DNA of 9,648 bases from Hyphomicrobiales bacterium (GCA_028290085.1 JAQGKN010000521.1:1-9648), one strand, 5' to 3'; shown: positions 1 through 6,493, counted from the stretch's first letter. A program made the numbers and translations. The notes: generated by a model not told the origin, from the sequence alone.

Positions 1-714
1 GTCGTGGACAAACCCGCCGGAATCGCCGTTCACAAGGGCCCCAAGGGCGGCCCGAGCTTCGAAGACGATTTTGACGCGTTAAGATTCGGTCTGCCGCGCA
101 ATCCGTCGCTGGCCCATCGCCTCGACCGGGACACCTCCGGCTGCCTCGTGCTTGGGCGCCATCGGAAGGCGCTCGAAAAACTGGGCCTCCTGTTCAAGCA
201 AGGCAAGATCTCCAAGACCTACTGGGCCATCGTCGAGACTGGCCCGGAAGACGAGTCCGGCACCATCGACCTGCCGCTCGGCAAGCTCGACACGACGCGC
301 GGCTGGTGGATGAAGGTCGATCCCGACGGGCTCCCCTCGACCACGCTCTACCGCGTGCTCGGCCGCACTTTGGTTGACGGCTTCCGCCTCGCCTGGATGG
401 AATTCCAGCCGTTGACGGGACGCACCCACCAATTGCGTGTTCATTCCGCAGCGCTTGGCTGGCCCATCCTCGGCGATCCCATCTACGGCAGTTCAGGCCC
501 GCGCGACGGCGGTCCGCCGCTGCATCTGCATGCGCGCGCCGTGAAGATCCCGATGTCGAACAACAAGCCGCCCATCGAAGTCACCGCGCCAGTGCCTGAA
601 CACATGAAAGAGCGGCTGGCAGCCTGCGGCTGGATGGAAGAAGCCGCCCGTGATCAAACAGGCGCGGCGGCCCTTCTCCCAGAGGGAGAAGATGGCCGTG
701 AAACGGCCAGATGA
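1..714 (+). CDS. RluA-family RNA pseudouridine synthase, 5' end cut by window
   Basis: This enzyme isomerises uridine to pseudouridine in rRNA or tRNA in the cytoplasm. The frame is open from base 1 (V-V-D-K-P-A-G), so the true start lies upstream, and the GTG at 4 is not a credible start because the conserved DKPAG strand normally follows an N-terminal stretch. HRLDRDTSG (bases 115-141) is the family active-site motif, with the catalytic Asp at 124-126. GRTHQLRVH (420-446) and LGDPIYG (469-489) are the other family signatures. The visible 237 codons are close to the length of short single-domain RluA-type enzymes without an S4 domain, so probably only a few dozen residues are missing. The exact target (RluA, RluC or RluD type) cannot be decided. 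The last 14 residues (ALLPEGEDGRETAR) and the TGA are encoded by the left arm of the palindromic element at 671-797. The gene converges on mtaB, with 39 nt between stops. Confidence 0.9.
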   Translation, partial: VVDKPAGIAVHKGPKGGPSFEDDFDALRFGLPRNPSLAHRLDRDTSGCLVLGRHRKALEKLGLLFKQGKISKTYWAIVETGPEDESGTIDLPLGKLDTTRGWWMKVDPDGLPSTTLYRVLGRTLVDGFRLAWMEFQPLTGRTHQLRVHSAALGWPILGDPIYGSSGPRDGGPPLHLHARAVKIPMSNNKPPIEVTAPVPEHMKERLAACGWMEEAARDQTGAAALLPEGEDGRETAR

Positions 715-797
715 GGGGTTTCCGCCTTTAGCAACAAGGAACGTAACCCCTCTTCAGTCTGCTCCGCAGACAGCTTCTCCCACCGGGAGAAGCGGGG
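671..797. repeat. Nested palindromic repeat element (RIME-like), shared 3' end of two convergent genes
   Basis: Each arm carries two hairpins. Left arm: cttctccc 673-680 pairs with gggagaag 684-691, and tggccgt 693-699 pairs with acggcca 703-709. Right arm: gtctgc 757-762 pairs with gcagac 766-771, and gcttctccc 773-781 pairs with gggagaagc 785-793. The arms are also inverted copies of each other: aggggtt at 714-720 is mirrored by aacccct at 745-751, and the cttctccc/gggagaag units sit at both outer ends. About 24 nt (721-744) separate the arms. The unit order (cttctccc, gggagaag, a small GC palindrome, then gaggggt) matches short palindromic elements known to be abundant in Rhizobiales. The RIME family is the likely name, but I could not align it. 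The structure is seen directly; family membership is from memory. It may also act as a bidirectional transcription terminator or mRNA 3'-end protector, although there is no U-run. Confidence 0.8.
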
Positions 798-2088
798 CGG
801 CGTTGATTTCGAGCAAGCGTTGATCTTCCTGCACCACAGTGCCAAAGCAAGTCTTCGCATCAGCCGACAACACCAGCACGCGCGCAATCGCGCCGGGCGC
901 AAGATCCTCCACGCGCACAGGCGTGAAATCGGGTGCCCGCGCCAATCCGCCTCGTTCGGCGAGTACGTTGAATTCGCGCCCGACCTGCGCGGCAAGGTGC
1001 GCGGCAAGACGCACCTGCCCCAGCGAACGCAACCGCGCGGCGCGCTCCTTCGCAACGTCATGCGCCAACTGCGGCATCCGCGCCGCTGGTGTGCCGGGCC
1101 TCGGCGAGAATGGAAACACATGCAGATGCGTCAGCCCACACTCTTCCACCAGATCGAGTGTGCGCTGGAACATCTCCTCCGTCTCGGTCGGAAAGCCGGC
1201 GATGAAATCGGCGCCGAAGACGAGATCGGGCCGCGCCGCACGCGCCTGCGCACAAAACGCAATCGCCTCGTCGCGTGAATGCCGTCGCTTCATGCGTTTG
1301 AGAATGAGATCGTCGCCCGCCTGCAACGACAGATGCAGATGCGGCATGAAACGCGGCTGGCTGGCCAAGACCTCGAACAGATCCGCATCCGCCTCGATGC
1401 AATCAATGGAGGACACGCGCAGCCGTTCCAGCTCCGGCACGCCTTTCAGAATCTGCTTCACCAGCCAGCCGAACCCCGGCTTGCCCGGCAGGTCATGGCC
1501 CCATGAGGTGATGTCGACGCCAGTCAGCACCGCCTCGCGGTATCCGTTGGCGCACAGCCGCCGGATCTGCGCGACCACATCGCCCGCTGGCGCCGAGCGC
1601 GAGGGGCCGCGTCCGAAAGGAATGATGCAGAACGTGCAGCGGTGGTCGCAGCCATTCTGAACCTCCACGAAGGCGCGGGTATGCCCTTGCAAGGCATCGA
1701 CAGAACCGGCGACGAAATGATGCGCGGTTTCCGGCAAAGCGAAGAGGTCGTTGACGCGCGCAGTGCCGTCACGCGCCAGATCGAGCCAGGCGGAGGGCCG
1801 CGCCTTGTCGCTGTTGCCCATCACCATGGCGACTTCGGGCATGGAGGCGAAGGATTGCGTTTCCGTCTGCGCGGCGCAGCCGGTGACGATGATCGTCGCA
1901 TCGGGCCGCGCGCGTGCTGCCCGGCGGATCGCCTGTCGCGCCTGGCGCACGGCTTCCTGCGTCACGGCGCATGTGTTGAAGACGATGGTGTTGGTCTGCC
2001 CGGCAGCTTCCGCCGCACGCCGCATGGCCTCCGACTCCACAGCGTTCAGGCGGCAGCCGAATGTGACGACCTCTACCGCTGGCGGCAT
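754..2088 (-). CDS. mtaB: tRNA (N6-threonylcarbamoyladenosine(37)-C2)-methylthiotransferase MtaB
   Basis: This radical-SAM methylthiotransferase converts t6A37 to ms2t6A37 in ANN-decoding tRNAs. The protein has 444 residues. The N-terminal methylthiotransferase domain holds the three cluster cysteines C12 (FGCRLN), C40 (NTCAV) and C71 (TGCAA). The radical-SAM CxxxCxxC is C147-C151-C154 (CDHRCTFC), followed by IIPFGRGPSRS. LHLSLQAGDD and GADFIAGFPTETEE are typical of the core, and about 70 C-terminal residues resemble a TRAM-like RNA-binding segment. MtaB is preferred over MiaB or RimO because of the FGCRLN N-terminus and the RGPSRS sequence after the cluster. The ATG at 2088 is chosen because the motif starts within 12 residues and GGGGA lies about 4 nt upstream; the frame stays open further upstream, but only as a shadow inside dapF. 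dapF ends 14 nt upstream, so the two are very likely cotranscribed. The last 14 residues (APLLPVGEAVCGAD) and the stop come from the right arm of the 671-797 repeat. Confidence 0.93.
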   Translation of the reverse strand: MPPAVEVVTFGCRLNAVESEAMRRAAEAAGQTNTIVFNTCAVTQEAVRQARQAIRRAARARPDATIIVTGCAAQTETQSFASMPEVAMVMGNSDKARPSAWLDLARDGTARVNDLFALPETAHHFVAGSVDALQGHTRAFVEVQNGCDHRCTFCIIPFGRGPSRSAPAGDVVAQIRRLCANGYREAVLTGVDITSWGHDLPGKPGFGWLVKQILKGVPELERLRVSSIDCIEADADLFEVLASQPRFMPHLHLSLQAGDDLILKRMKRRHSRDEAIAFCAQARAARPDLVFGADFIAGFPTETEEMFQRTLDLVEECGLTHLHVFPFSPRPGTPAARMPQLAHDVAKERAARLRSLGQVRLAAHLAAQVGREFNVLAERGGLARAPDFTPVRVEDLAPGAIARVLVLSADAKTCFGTVVQEDQRLLEINAAPLLPVGEAVCGAD

Positions 2089-2102
2089 GTCGTCCCCGGC
2101 GT

Positions 2103-2969
2103 TCACACCTGAGCGTCCGCGAAAATCGCAGCGTCGAAGGTCGCCTCGAATTCGAGTTCGACCGGGCCGGTCATCAGCACATGATCGTCGCTGACGCGCC
2201 AGTCGATGGAGAGATCGCCGCCCGGCAGCGTGACTCGCGCCTTGCGATCCGTCATATCCAACCGCGCAGCCGCCACGACCGACGCGCAAGCAGCCGAGCC
2301 GCAGGCCCGCGTCAGGCCCACACCCCGTTCCCAGACCTTCAGAATAACGTGATCGCGCGATACCACATGAGCGAGCGAGATGTTGGCGCGTTCCGGGAAG
2401 GTCGGATGATGCTCGAACAAGCGGCCGACGCGGGCGAGCTCGTGTGCCTCGACATCCTCGACCCAGAAGATCGCGTGCGGATTGCCCATGTTCACGACGG
2501 AAGGGTTGCGCAGCAGCGGCGCCTCTACGATCTGCAACGCGATGGCCCGCGTGTCGTCGACAGTCTCGCGCAGCGGAATTTCGTTCCACGCCAGCAGCGG
2601 TTCACCCATATCGACGGTAAAGTCGAGATCGCCCTCGCGGCGGCATTCGAGGAGGCCGCGCACGGTCTCGACGAAAATCCGCTTGCGCGCGTCGTTCCGC
2701 ATGATCACCCAGGCGACGCAGCGCGTGCCATTTCCGCAGGCTCCGCTCTCGCTGCCATCATTGTTGTAGATGCGGACATAGGCTTCGGTGCCGGGGCTTC
2801 TGGCGTCGTGCAACACCATGAGCTGGTCGTAGGCGAGCCTGTCGGCCCGCGCGATGGCGCGCGCCTCGGCGGGGCTGACGACGATGTCGGTGCCCCGCAG
2901 GTCGAGGACGACGATTTCATTGCCGAGCCCATTCATCCTGAAGAAGGGCCGGCCAGCCAGCGCGCTCAT
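2103..2969 (-). CDS. dapF: Diaminopimelate epimerase
   Basis: DapF interconverts LL- and meso-2,6-diaminopimelate in the cytoplasm, supplying lysine and the peptidoglycan cross-linking residue. The 288-residue length is normal for the family. The N-terminus reads [12 protein letters not shown] (residues 10-21), a variant of the usual KMHGLGNDF. The two catalytic cysteines of the cofactor-independent racemase fold are both present: C78 in [10 protein letters not shown] and C223 in [10 protein letters not shown]. The substrate-binding segments NMGNPH (160-165) and [12 protein letters not shown] (214-225) are intact. The ATG at 2969 gives the usual short lead before the first strand, and GAGGTG lies a few nt upstream. 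It is the first gene of a probable dapF-mtaB operon reading leftwards. The upstream divergent spacer holds a possible promoter (TATAAG, minus strand, 2999-3004). Nothing unusual was seen apart from GSAA in place of the commoner GTGA after the second Cys. Confidence 0.96.
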   Translation of the reverse strand: MSALAGRPFFRMNGLGNEIVVLDLRGTDIVVSPAEARAIARADRLAYDQLMVLHDARSPGTEAYVRIYNNDGSESGACGNGTRCVAWVIMRNDARKRIFVETVRGLLECRREGDLDFTVDMGEPLLAWNEIPLRETVDDTRAIALQIVEAPLLRNPSVVNMGNPHAIFWVEDVEAHELARVGRLFEHHPTFPERANISLAHVVSRDHVILKVWERGVGLTRACGSAACASVVAAARLDMTDRKARVTLPGGDLSIDWRVSDDHVLMTGPVELEFEATFDAAIFADAQV

Positions 2970-2998
2970 GGGGCACCTCTGCGAGACCAGTGGCCGGG

Positions 2999-3027
2999 CT
3001 TATAGGCGCAAACGCACATGATCGCCA
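2999..3027 (-). promoter_or_regulatory. Possible dapF-mtaB promoter
   Basis: On the minus strand TATAAG (2999-3004) matches the -10 consensus at five of six positions. A weak -35, TGGCGA (3022-3027), lies 17 nt upstream. The predicted start near 2992 gives a leader of about 22 nt ahead of the dapF ATG at 2969. The -35 matches only three positions, so this is tentative. Confidence 0.35.
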
Positions 3028-3146
3028 GAGAGAGACGAAATTTGAACCACGCGGCGGGCAGCGTGTTGCATGAGACAAGCGGACGCGCCCGCTTTCTCGC
3101 CTTGGCATTGGGGCGCGAGTCATCTCATATGCCAGCCATACCGACT

Positions 3147-3166
3147 GTCCCGTGAGAGATCGGGAC
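3147..3166 (+). other. Inverted repeat in leader of the GyrI-like protein gene
   Basis: GTCCCG (3147-3152) and CGGGAC (3161-3166) are perfect inverted repeats separated by 8 nt (TGAGAGAT). The dyad ends about 8 nt before the GGAG ribosome site and 23 nt before the ATG at 3190. It could be a leader hairpin or a protein-binding site. No function can be assigned from the sequence. Confidence 0.4.
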
Positions 3167-3189
3167 GCCACCTTCCGGAGCCTGCCCTG

Positions 3190-3879
3190 ATGAGAGATTC
3201 CGCATTTGCCCGGTTGGCCCGCACAACAGCCCTGATCGCGATCGTAACCTGCGGTATGCCCGCACTTGCGCAGACGACGCCGGGCTCCGGCGCCGCGGGC
3301 TCCACGGGCCCGTCCGCACCTGCCCCGGCGGCGCCCGCCCCGGCTGTTCCCGGAGCAGCAGCCGAGCCGCAGGTGATACCGGCACCGGACCTCGGCCGCT
3401 CGACGGGCGATGCTTCGACGGCCCAGCAGACCGACCTTGCCGCGCGCCCCGCATTGATCATCAGCGGCAGCGCCCAATGGGATGAGGGCTTCGCCAAGAT
3501 CATGGCAGCCTTCGCCGATATTCGCACGTCGATGGGAAAGGCCGGGTTGCAGCCGGGCGGCAAGCCCATCGCGGTCTTCACCGACACCGACGACGACGGC
3601 TTCAAGTTTCAGGCGATGATCCCGTTGACCGGCGCACCCGCCGCAGGGTTGTCTCTGGCAGGCACGGCGAAGCTCGGTGACACGCCGGCCGGCAAAGCCA
3701 TGAAATTCGAACACCGCAGCGCCTACGACGACATCGATTCCACATATGAGGCGATCACCGCCTATCTCGATGAAAAAGGAATTGAGGCCAAGCCGACCTT
3801 CATCGAGGAATATCTGACCGAGCCCAAGACTGCCGACGACACGTCCTTGCAGGTTGATGTCTACGTATTCATGAAGTAA
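3190..3879 (+). CDS. Secreted or periplasmic GyrI-like (effector-binding) domain protein
   Basis: The product has 229 residues. The N-terminus is a signal peptide: MRDSAFARLARTT, a hydrophobic stretch (residues 14-27), then ALA|Q with predicted cleavage after A27. An Ala/Pro/Gly-rich linker (about 29-70) leads into a domain of about 150 residues. That domain resembles the GyrI-like/AraC effector-binding fold: FEHRSAYDDIDSTYEAITAY (about 174-193) corresponds to the typical 'H-x-G-x-Y-x-x-l-x-x-t-Y' segment, followed by FIEEYLTEP and a final strand VDVYVFMK. Such domains bind small hydrophobic or cationic ligands, but usually in cytoplasmic regulators, so the exported location is notable. The ATG at 3190 is chosen over the in-frame 3070 start because the signal peptide begins there and GGAG lies 9 nt upstream. 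C21 does not form a lipobox, so a lipoprotein is unlikely. The ligand and role are unknown. Confidence 0.78.
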   Translation: MRDSAFARLARTTALIAIVTCGMPALAQTTPGSGAAGSTGPSAPAPAAPAPAVPGAAAEPQVIPAPDLGRSTGDASTAQQTDLAARPALIISGSAQWDEGFAKIMAAFADIRTSMGKAGLQPGGKPIAVFTDTDDDGFKFQAMIPLTGAPAAGLSLAGTAKLGDTPAGKAMKFEHRSAYDDIDSTYEAITAYLDEKGIEAKPTFIEEYLTEPKTADDTSLQVDVYVFMK

Positions 3880-3906
3880 ACCGCACGTCCACTTGAGGGT
3901 GCGGTT
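3879..3906 (+). terminator. Stem-loop after the GyrI-like gene, possible terminator
   Basis: AACCGCAC (3879-3886) pairs perfectly with GTGCGGTT (3899-3906) around a 12-nt loop. The stem begins at the last base of the TAA stop. The following bases (CGAAACATC) contain no U-run, so a classic intrinsic terminator is not certain. A processing or protection hairpin is an alternative. Confidence 0.4.
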
Positions 3907-4045
3907 CGAAACATCTAGAACTGCACCTGCAACTATGCAAATTTCAAATCGTTGTACGATGTGTGCTTGATTCGCCCGCGCCGCGGACGTCAGGAGCCGG
4001 AACTCCTCGCCCTCGTGGCAAAAGGTTTCGAGCACATCGCATTGG

Positions 4046-4600
4046 ATGGCAATGAAGGACAAGGGCGTCAGGCCGACGAAAGCGAGCGAACCACGGGTGC
4101 AATACGCAGCCTTGCCCTTTCGCGCCCTGCCGCACCCGGAAGTTCTGCTCGTCTCGTCCCGTGACACCAAGCGCTGGATCATCCCCAAGGGCTGGCCGAT
4201 GAAGGGCCGCAAGCCCCACGCCGCAGCTGCGCAGGAAGCGCTTGAGGAGGCTGGCCTCCTCGGCAAGATCGAGAAGGAAGTTCTCGGCTCTTTTCATTAC
4301 GTGAAGAACATGCCCAACGGCGCGGCCATCTTGTGCCGAGTCGATGTCTTTCCTATGCGCGTCGATCGGCAGCGCAAAAGATGGCGCGAGCGCGAGCAGC
4401 GCATCACCCGCTGGTTTCCGGTCGACAAGGCAGCCGAGGCCGTGCGCGAACCCGAACTCGCCGAAATCATCCGTGCCTTCGATCCGGTCAAGGGCGCTGT
4501 GATCCAGACCGTCCCGACTCAGGTTACGGCGGACGAAGCCATCCCGGCATTGGACGCGGATTACGACGCGGCGCTCAAACCCAACGCCGCGCTCGCCTGA
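4046..4600 (+). CDS. Nudix hydrolase, diphosphoinositol-polyphosphate-phosphohydrolase-like
   Basis: A 184-residue cytoplasmic hydrolase of a nucleoside diphosphate linked to another moiety. The Nudix box spans G49-L71 (GWPMKGRK...QEALEEAGL). The metal-binding core E64, E67, E68 and the G70 are present. The first Glu of GX5E is replaced by Arg55, and the Arg of REUXEE is Gln63. W44-IIPKGWP just before the box and the general layout resemble the short DIPP-like Nudix proteins of Alphaproteobacteria, whose physiological substrate is usually unassigned. The ATG at 4046 gives a sensible N-terminus; the ATG at 4052 is an equally possible start, and neither has a strong ribosome site. An AT-richer patch around 3930-3960 is the only candidate promoter area upstream, with no clear hexamers. 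The stop at 4598-4600 directly abuts the stop of the convergent carbonic anhydrase gene. Confidence 0.88.
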   Translation: MAMKDKGVRPTKASEPRVQYAALPFRALPHPEVLLVSSRDTKRWIIPKGWPMKGRKPHAAAAQEALEEAGLLGKIEKEVLGSFHYVKNMPNGAAILCRVDVFPMRVDRQRKRWREREQRITRWFPVDKAAEAVREPELAEIIRAFDPVKGAVIQTVPTQVTADEAIPALDADYDAALKPNAALA

Positions 4601-5314
4601 TCAGAAGCGAGGCGTCTGCAAGGCAGCCGCATGAAGATCACCCGCGACGCGCACGAACCTGTCCCCGGCCGCGTCGTACACCAGCAGGCGCCCGTCCATG
4701 ACACCGAAATAAGCACCATGCAGCTTCACCTTGCCGCGCTGCTCGAGTTCCCCGATGCAGGGGAACGAGCGCAGGTTGGCAAGGCTCTGCTTGATCGATT
4801 CAAGCGCCAGCCGCTCGACATATTCAGCGCTCACCGGGAGGTCGGGCTTGCCGATCCGCGCAGCCGCGGGTGCGATCAGCTTGATCCAGGGGCCGATGAA
4901 GTCACCCGGGGACACTGGTGGATGTGACGGGTCCGTCTCCATCTGCGCGAAGGCGCTGACACCGCCGCATTGGGCATGCCCCATCACCACGATATGCTCG
5001 ACCCGCAGCGCCATGACGCCGAATTCCAGCGCCGACGATGTGCCGTGGTAATGACCGTCCGGCGCGTAGGGTGGCACCAGATTGGCGACGTTGCGCACGA
5101 CGAAGATTTCGCCGGGACCGGCATCGAAGATCGCTTCCGGCGCGACGCGAGAGTCGCAGCAGCCAATCAGCATGACGCGCGGACTCTGCCCGCCTTCCGC
5201 CAATTCACGGTATCGCTGCTGCTCGCCACCGAAGCGGCCGGTGACGAATGCCTCGTAGCCATCGACCAGATGCGCGGGGAAGAAGTCCCTCACGCTTTGT
5301 CCGGCTTCGCTCAT
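4601..5314 (-). CDS. Beta-class carbonic anhydrase
   Basis: The enzyme hydrates CO2 to bicarbonate, a substrate for carboxylases and for pH control. The protein has 237 residues. The Zn ligands are C52 (GCCDSR), H113 and C116 (GHAQCGG), and the catalytic Asp-Arg dyad is D54/R56. RNVANLVPPY (74-83) and SALEFGVMAL (94-103) are typical beta-CA sequences. The length and the Y83 region fit the bacterial plant-like beta-CA branch. There is no signal peptide, so it is expected in the cytoplasm. The ATG at 5314 is chosen over the longer open frame (to 5437) because AGGAGGA sits 6 nt before it and the upstream 41 codons show no family similarity. It is transcribed divergently from the CoA-ester lyase gene, with a 187-nt spacer, and converges on the Nudix gene with no spacer at all. 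Confidence 0.95.
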   Translation of the reverse strand: MSEAGQSVRDFFPAHLVDGYEAFVTGRFGGEQQRYRELAEGGQSPRVMLIGCCDSRVAPEAIFDAGPGEIFVVRNVANLVPPYAPDGHYHGTSSALEFGVMALRVEHIVVMGHAQCGGVSAFAQMETDPSHPPVSPGDFIGPWIKLIAPAAARIGKPDLPVSAEYVERLALESIKQSLANLRSFPCIGELEQRGKVKLHGAYFGVMDGRLLVYDAAGDRFVRVAGDLHAAALQTPRF

Positions 5315-5320
5315 AGGCTG

Positions 5321-5327
5321 TCCTCCT
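5321..5327 (-). promoter_or_regulatory. Strong ribosome-binding site fixing the carbonic anhydrase start
   Basis: On the minus strand AGGAGGA lies 6 nt upstream of the ATG at 5314. It is the clearest Shine-Dalgarno sequence in the window and argues against the 41-codon longer reading of this frame. Confidence 0.8.
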
Positions 5328-5433
5328 CGCGGGCGCGGCTGACGACGATGGGCGCCCGATCCGGGCAAACTCCTAACGCCGGAAGATGCGTGCGTCGAGA
5401 GGTCTGGCGTCCGCGCGCCGCCTGACCAATGAT

Positions 5434-5453
5434 GCATGGCTAAATGCCCATGC
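5434..5453. repeat. Inverted repeat GCATGG-N8-CCATGC in divergent spacer
   Basis: GCATGG (5434-5439) and CCATGC (5448-5453) are perfect inverted repeats with an 8-nt spacer, in the 187-nt gap between the divergent carbonic anhydrase and CoA-ester lyase genes. A second dyad, GCTGCG-C-CGCAGC (5464-5476), follows closely. The position is right for an operator, but no regulator gene is nearby and chance occurrence is possible in GC-rich DNA. Confidence 0.35.
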
Positions 5454-5501
5454 GGGCGGCTATGCTGCGCCGCAGCTTAAACCTCGTCGGAGTTCTCGAC
5501 C

Positions 5502-6377
5502 ATGATCCGTCCCCGCCGCAGCGCGCTCTACATGCCGGGTTCCAACGCCCGCGCCATCGAAAAGGCACGGAGCCTGCCCGCGGACGCGATCATGCTGGAT
5601 CTCGAGGATTCTGTGGCGCCTGACCAAAAGGGCAGCGCCCGAGAGCAGGTGGCAGCCGCCGTCCGTGCCGGGGGCTTTGGCCCGCGCGAGGTTGTCGTGC
5701 GGATCAATGCCCTGAACACGGACTGGGGCCGCGAGGATCTGGCGGCAGCGGCAGCCGCAGGTCCGGACGCGATCCTGCTGCCCAAGGTATCCACGCCCGG
5801 CGACATCACCATGGCCGCGCGCGCGCTGGTGGAGGCTGGCGCGCCCGAGCGCACACGCATCTGGGCCATGATGGAGACGCCGCTCGCGATCCTCAATGCA
5901 GATTCCATCGCCCGCACCGCCGCCGACCCCGCCGCCCGCCTCGACGTGCTCATCATGGGTACCAACGACATCGCCAAGGAAACCCGCGCCCGCATGGTAC
6001 CGGGGCGCGGCCCCATGCTGTCCTGGCTCTCGACCTGCGTGCTCGCCGCGCGGGCCCACGGCCTCGATATCCTCGACGGCGTCTACAACGAACTCGCCGA
6101 CCCCGAGGGACTGCAGAGCGAATGCGCGCAGGGGCGAGACCTCGGCATGGACGGAAAAACCCTCATCCACCCCAACCAGATCGCCATCGCCAACGAGATC
6201 TTCGCGCCGCCTGACGCCGAGGTCGAATGGGCGCGGCGCATTCTCGCCGCCTTCGACCTGCCCGAAAACGCCAGCCGGGGCGCGATTTCGCTGGAAGGCA
6301 AAATGGTCGAGCGGCTGCATGCCGTCATGGCCCGCCGCACCATCGCCATCGCCGAAGCCGTCGCCGGCCGCGACTGA
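5502..6377 (+). CDS. HpcH/HpaI aldolase/citrate lyase family protein (CitE-like CoA-ester lyase)
   Basis: The 291-residue protein has a TIM-barrel fold that cleaves or hydrolyses CoA esters with Mg2+. RSALYMPGSN (residues 6-15) and LDLEDSVAP (32-40) are the family N-terminal signatures. R67 (VVRIN) is the expected CoA/substrate Arg, and METP (124-127) with E125 and GTNDIAKE (153-160) with D156 supply the Mg2+ ligands. GKTLIHPNQI near residue 220 is also conserved. Characterised relatives include citrate lyase beta subunit, L-malyl-CoA/beta-methylmalyl-CoA lyase, citramalyl-CoA lyase and (3S)-malyl-CoA thioesterase; the sequence alone does not choose between them. There are no citD or citF genes nearby, so a citrate lyase complex is unlikely. 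The start at 5502 has GGAG 9 nt upstream. It is divergent from carbonic anhydrase and lies 116 nt before mic60 on the same strand, so it may or may not be cotranscribed with it. Confidence 0.87.
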   Translation: MIRPRRSALYMPGSNARAIEKARSLPADAIMLDLEDSVAPDQKGSAREQVAAAVRAGGFGPREVVVRINALNTDWGREDLAAAAAAGPDAILLPKVSTPGDITMAARALVEAGAPERTRIWAMMETPLAILNADSIARTAADPAARLDVLIMGTNDIAKETRARMVPGRGPMLSWLSTCVLAARAHGLDILDGVYNELADPEGLQSECAQGRDLGMDGKTLIHPNQIAIANEIFAPPDAEVEWARRILAAFDLPENASRGAISLEGKMVERLHAVMARRTIAIAEAVAGRD

Positions 6378-6384
6378 AACGGAA

Positions 6385-6421
6385 CCATATGGGGGTCGAG
6401 CGAGTCCACTCTCCGTATGGG
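6385..6421 (+). repeat. Pair of 9-nt direct repeats upstream of mic60
   Basis: CCATATGGG (6385-6393) and CCGTATGGG (6413-6421) match at eight of nine positions and start 28 nt apart. The first contains the perfect palindrome CCATATGG. They lie between the CoA-ester lyase stop and mic60, just upstream of a possible -10 (TATACA, 6428-6433; only a weak -35, TCCACT, 6405-6410). They could be a tandem protein-binding site, which is speculative. Confidence 0.25.
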
Positions 6422-6493
6422 ATCGCATATACAGGATGAGCGGTGGGCGGTGCCTGCTGCGATCAGACAATTACGCAAGGGAGCGCGGGCGGC

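Noticed and set aside
839..1660. 273-codon plus-strand frame opposite mtaB
   Set aside because: It is rich in Arg, Ser and Cys, has no motif, and lies fully antisense to a strongly supported gene.
2089..2589. Upstream open extension of the mtaB frame through the 3' part of dapF (167 extra codons)
   Set aside because: The extra residues are Arg/Gly-rich with no family similarity and overlap dapF in another frame of the same strand; the methylthiotransferase motif begins right after the ATG at 2088.
2181..3005. 274-codon plus-strand frame opposite dapF
   Set aside because: Antisense shadow; dapF has both catalytic cysteines and normal length, and no ribosome site or motif supports the opposite frame.
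3070..3189. 40-codon N-terminal extension of the exported GyrI-like protein
   Set aside because: The signal peptide begins at the ATG at 3190 with GGAG 9 nt upstream; the extension would bury it and contains leader dyad sequence.
3117..3200. GANTC sites (3117-3121 and 3196-3200) as cell-cycle methylation control of the GyrI-like gene
   Set aside because: Two five-base sites are too few and too common to claim regulation by CcrM/GcrA.
2917..4266. 449-codon open frame on the minus strand
   Set aside because: It lies opposite the GyrI-like gene and the start of the Nudix gene, and its composition is typical of an antisense shadow in GC-rich DNA. No motif is recognisable.
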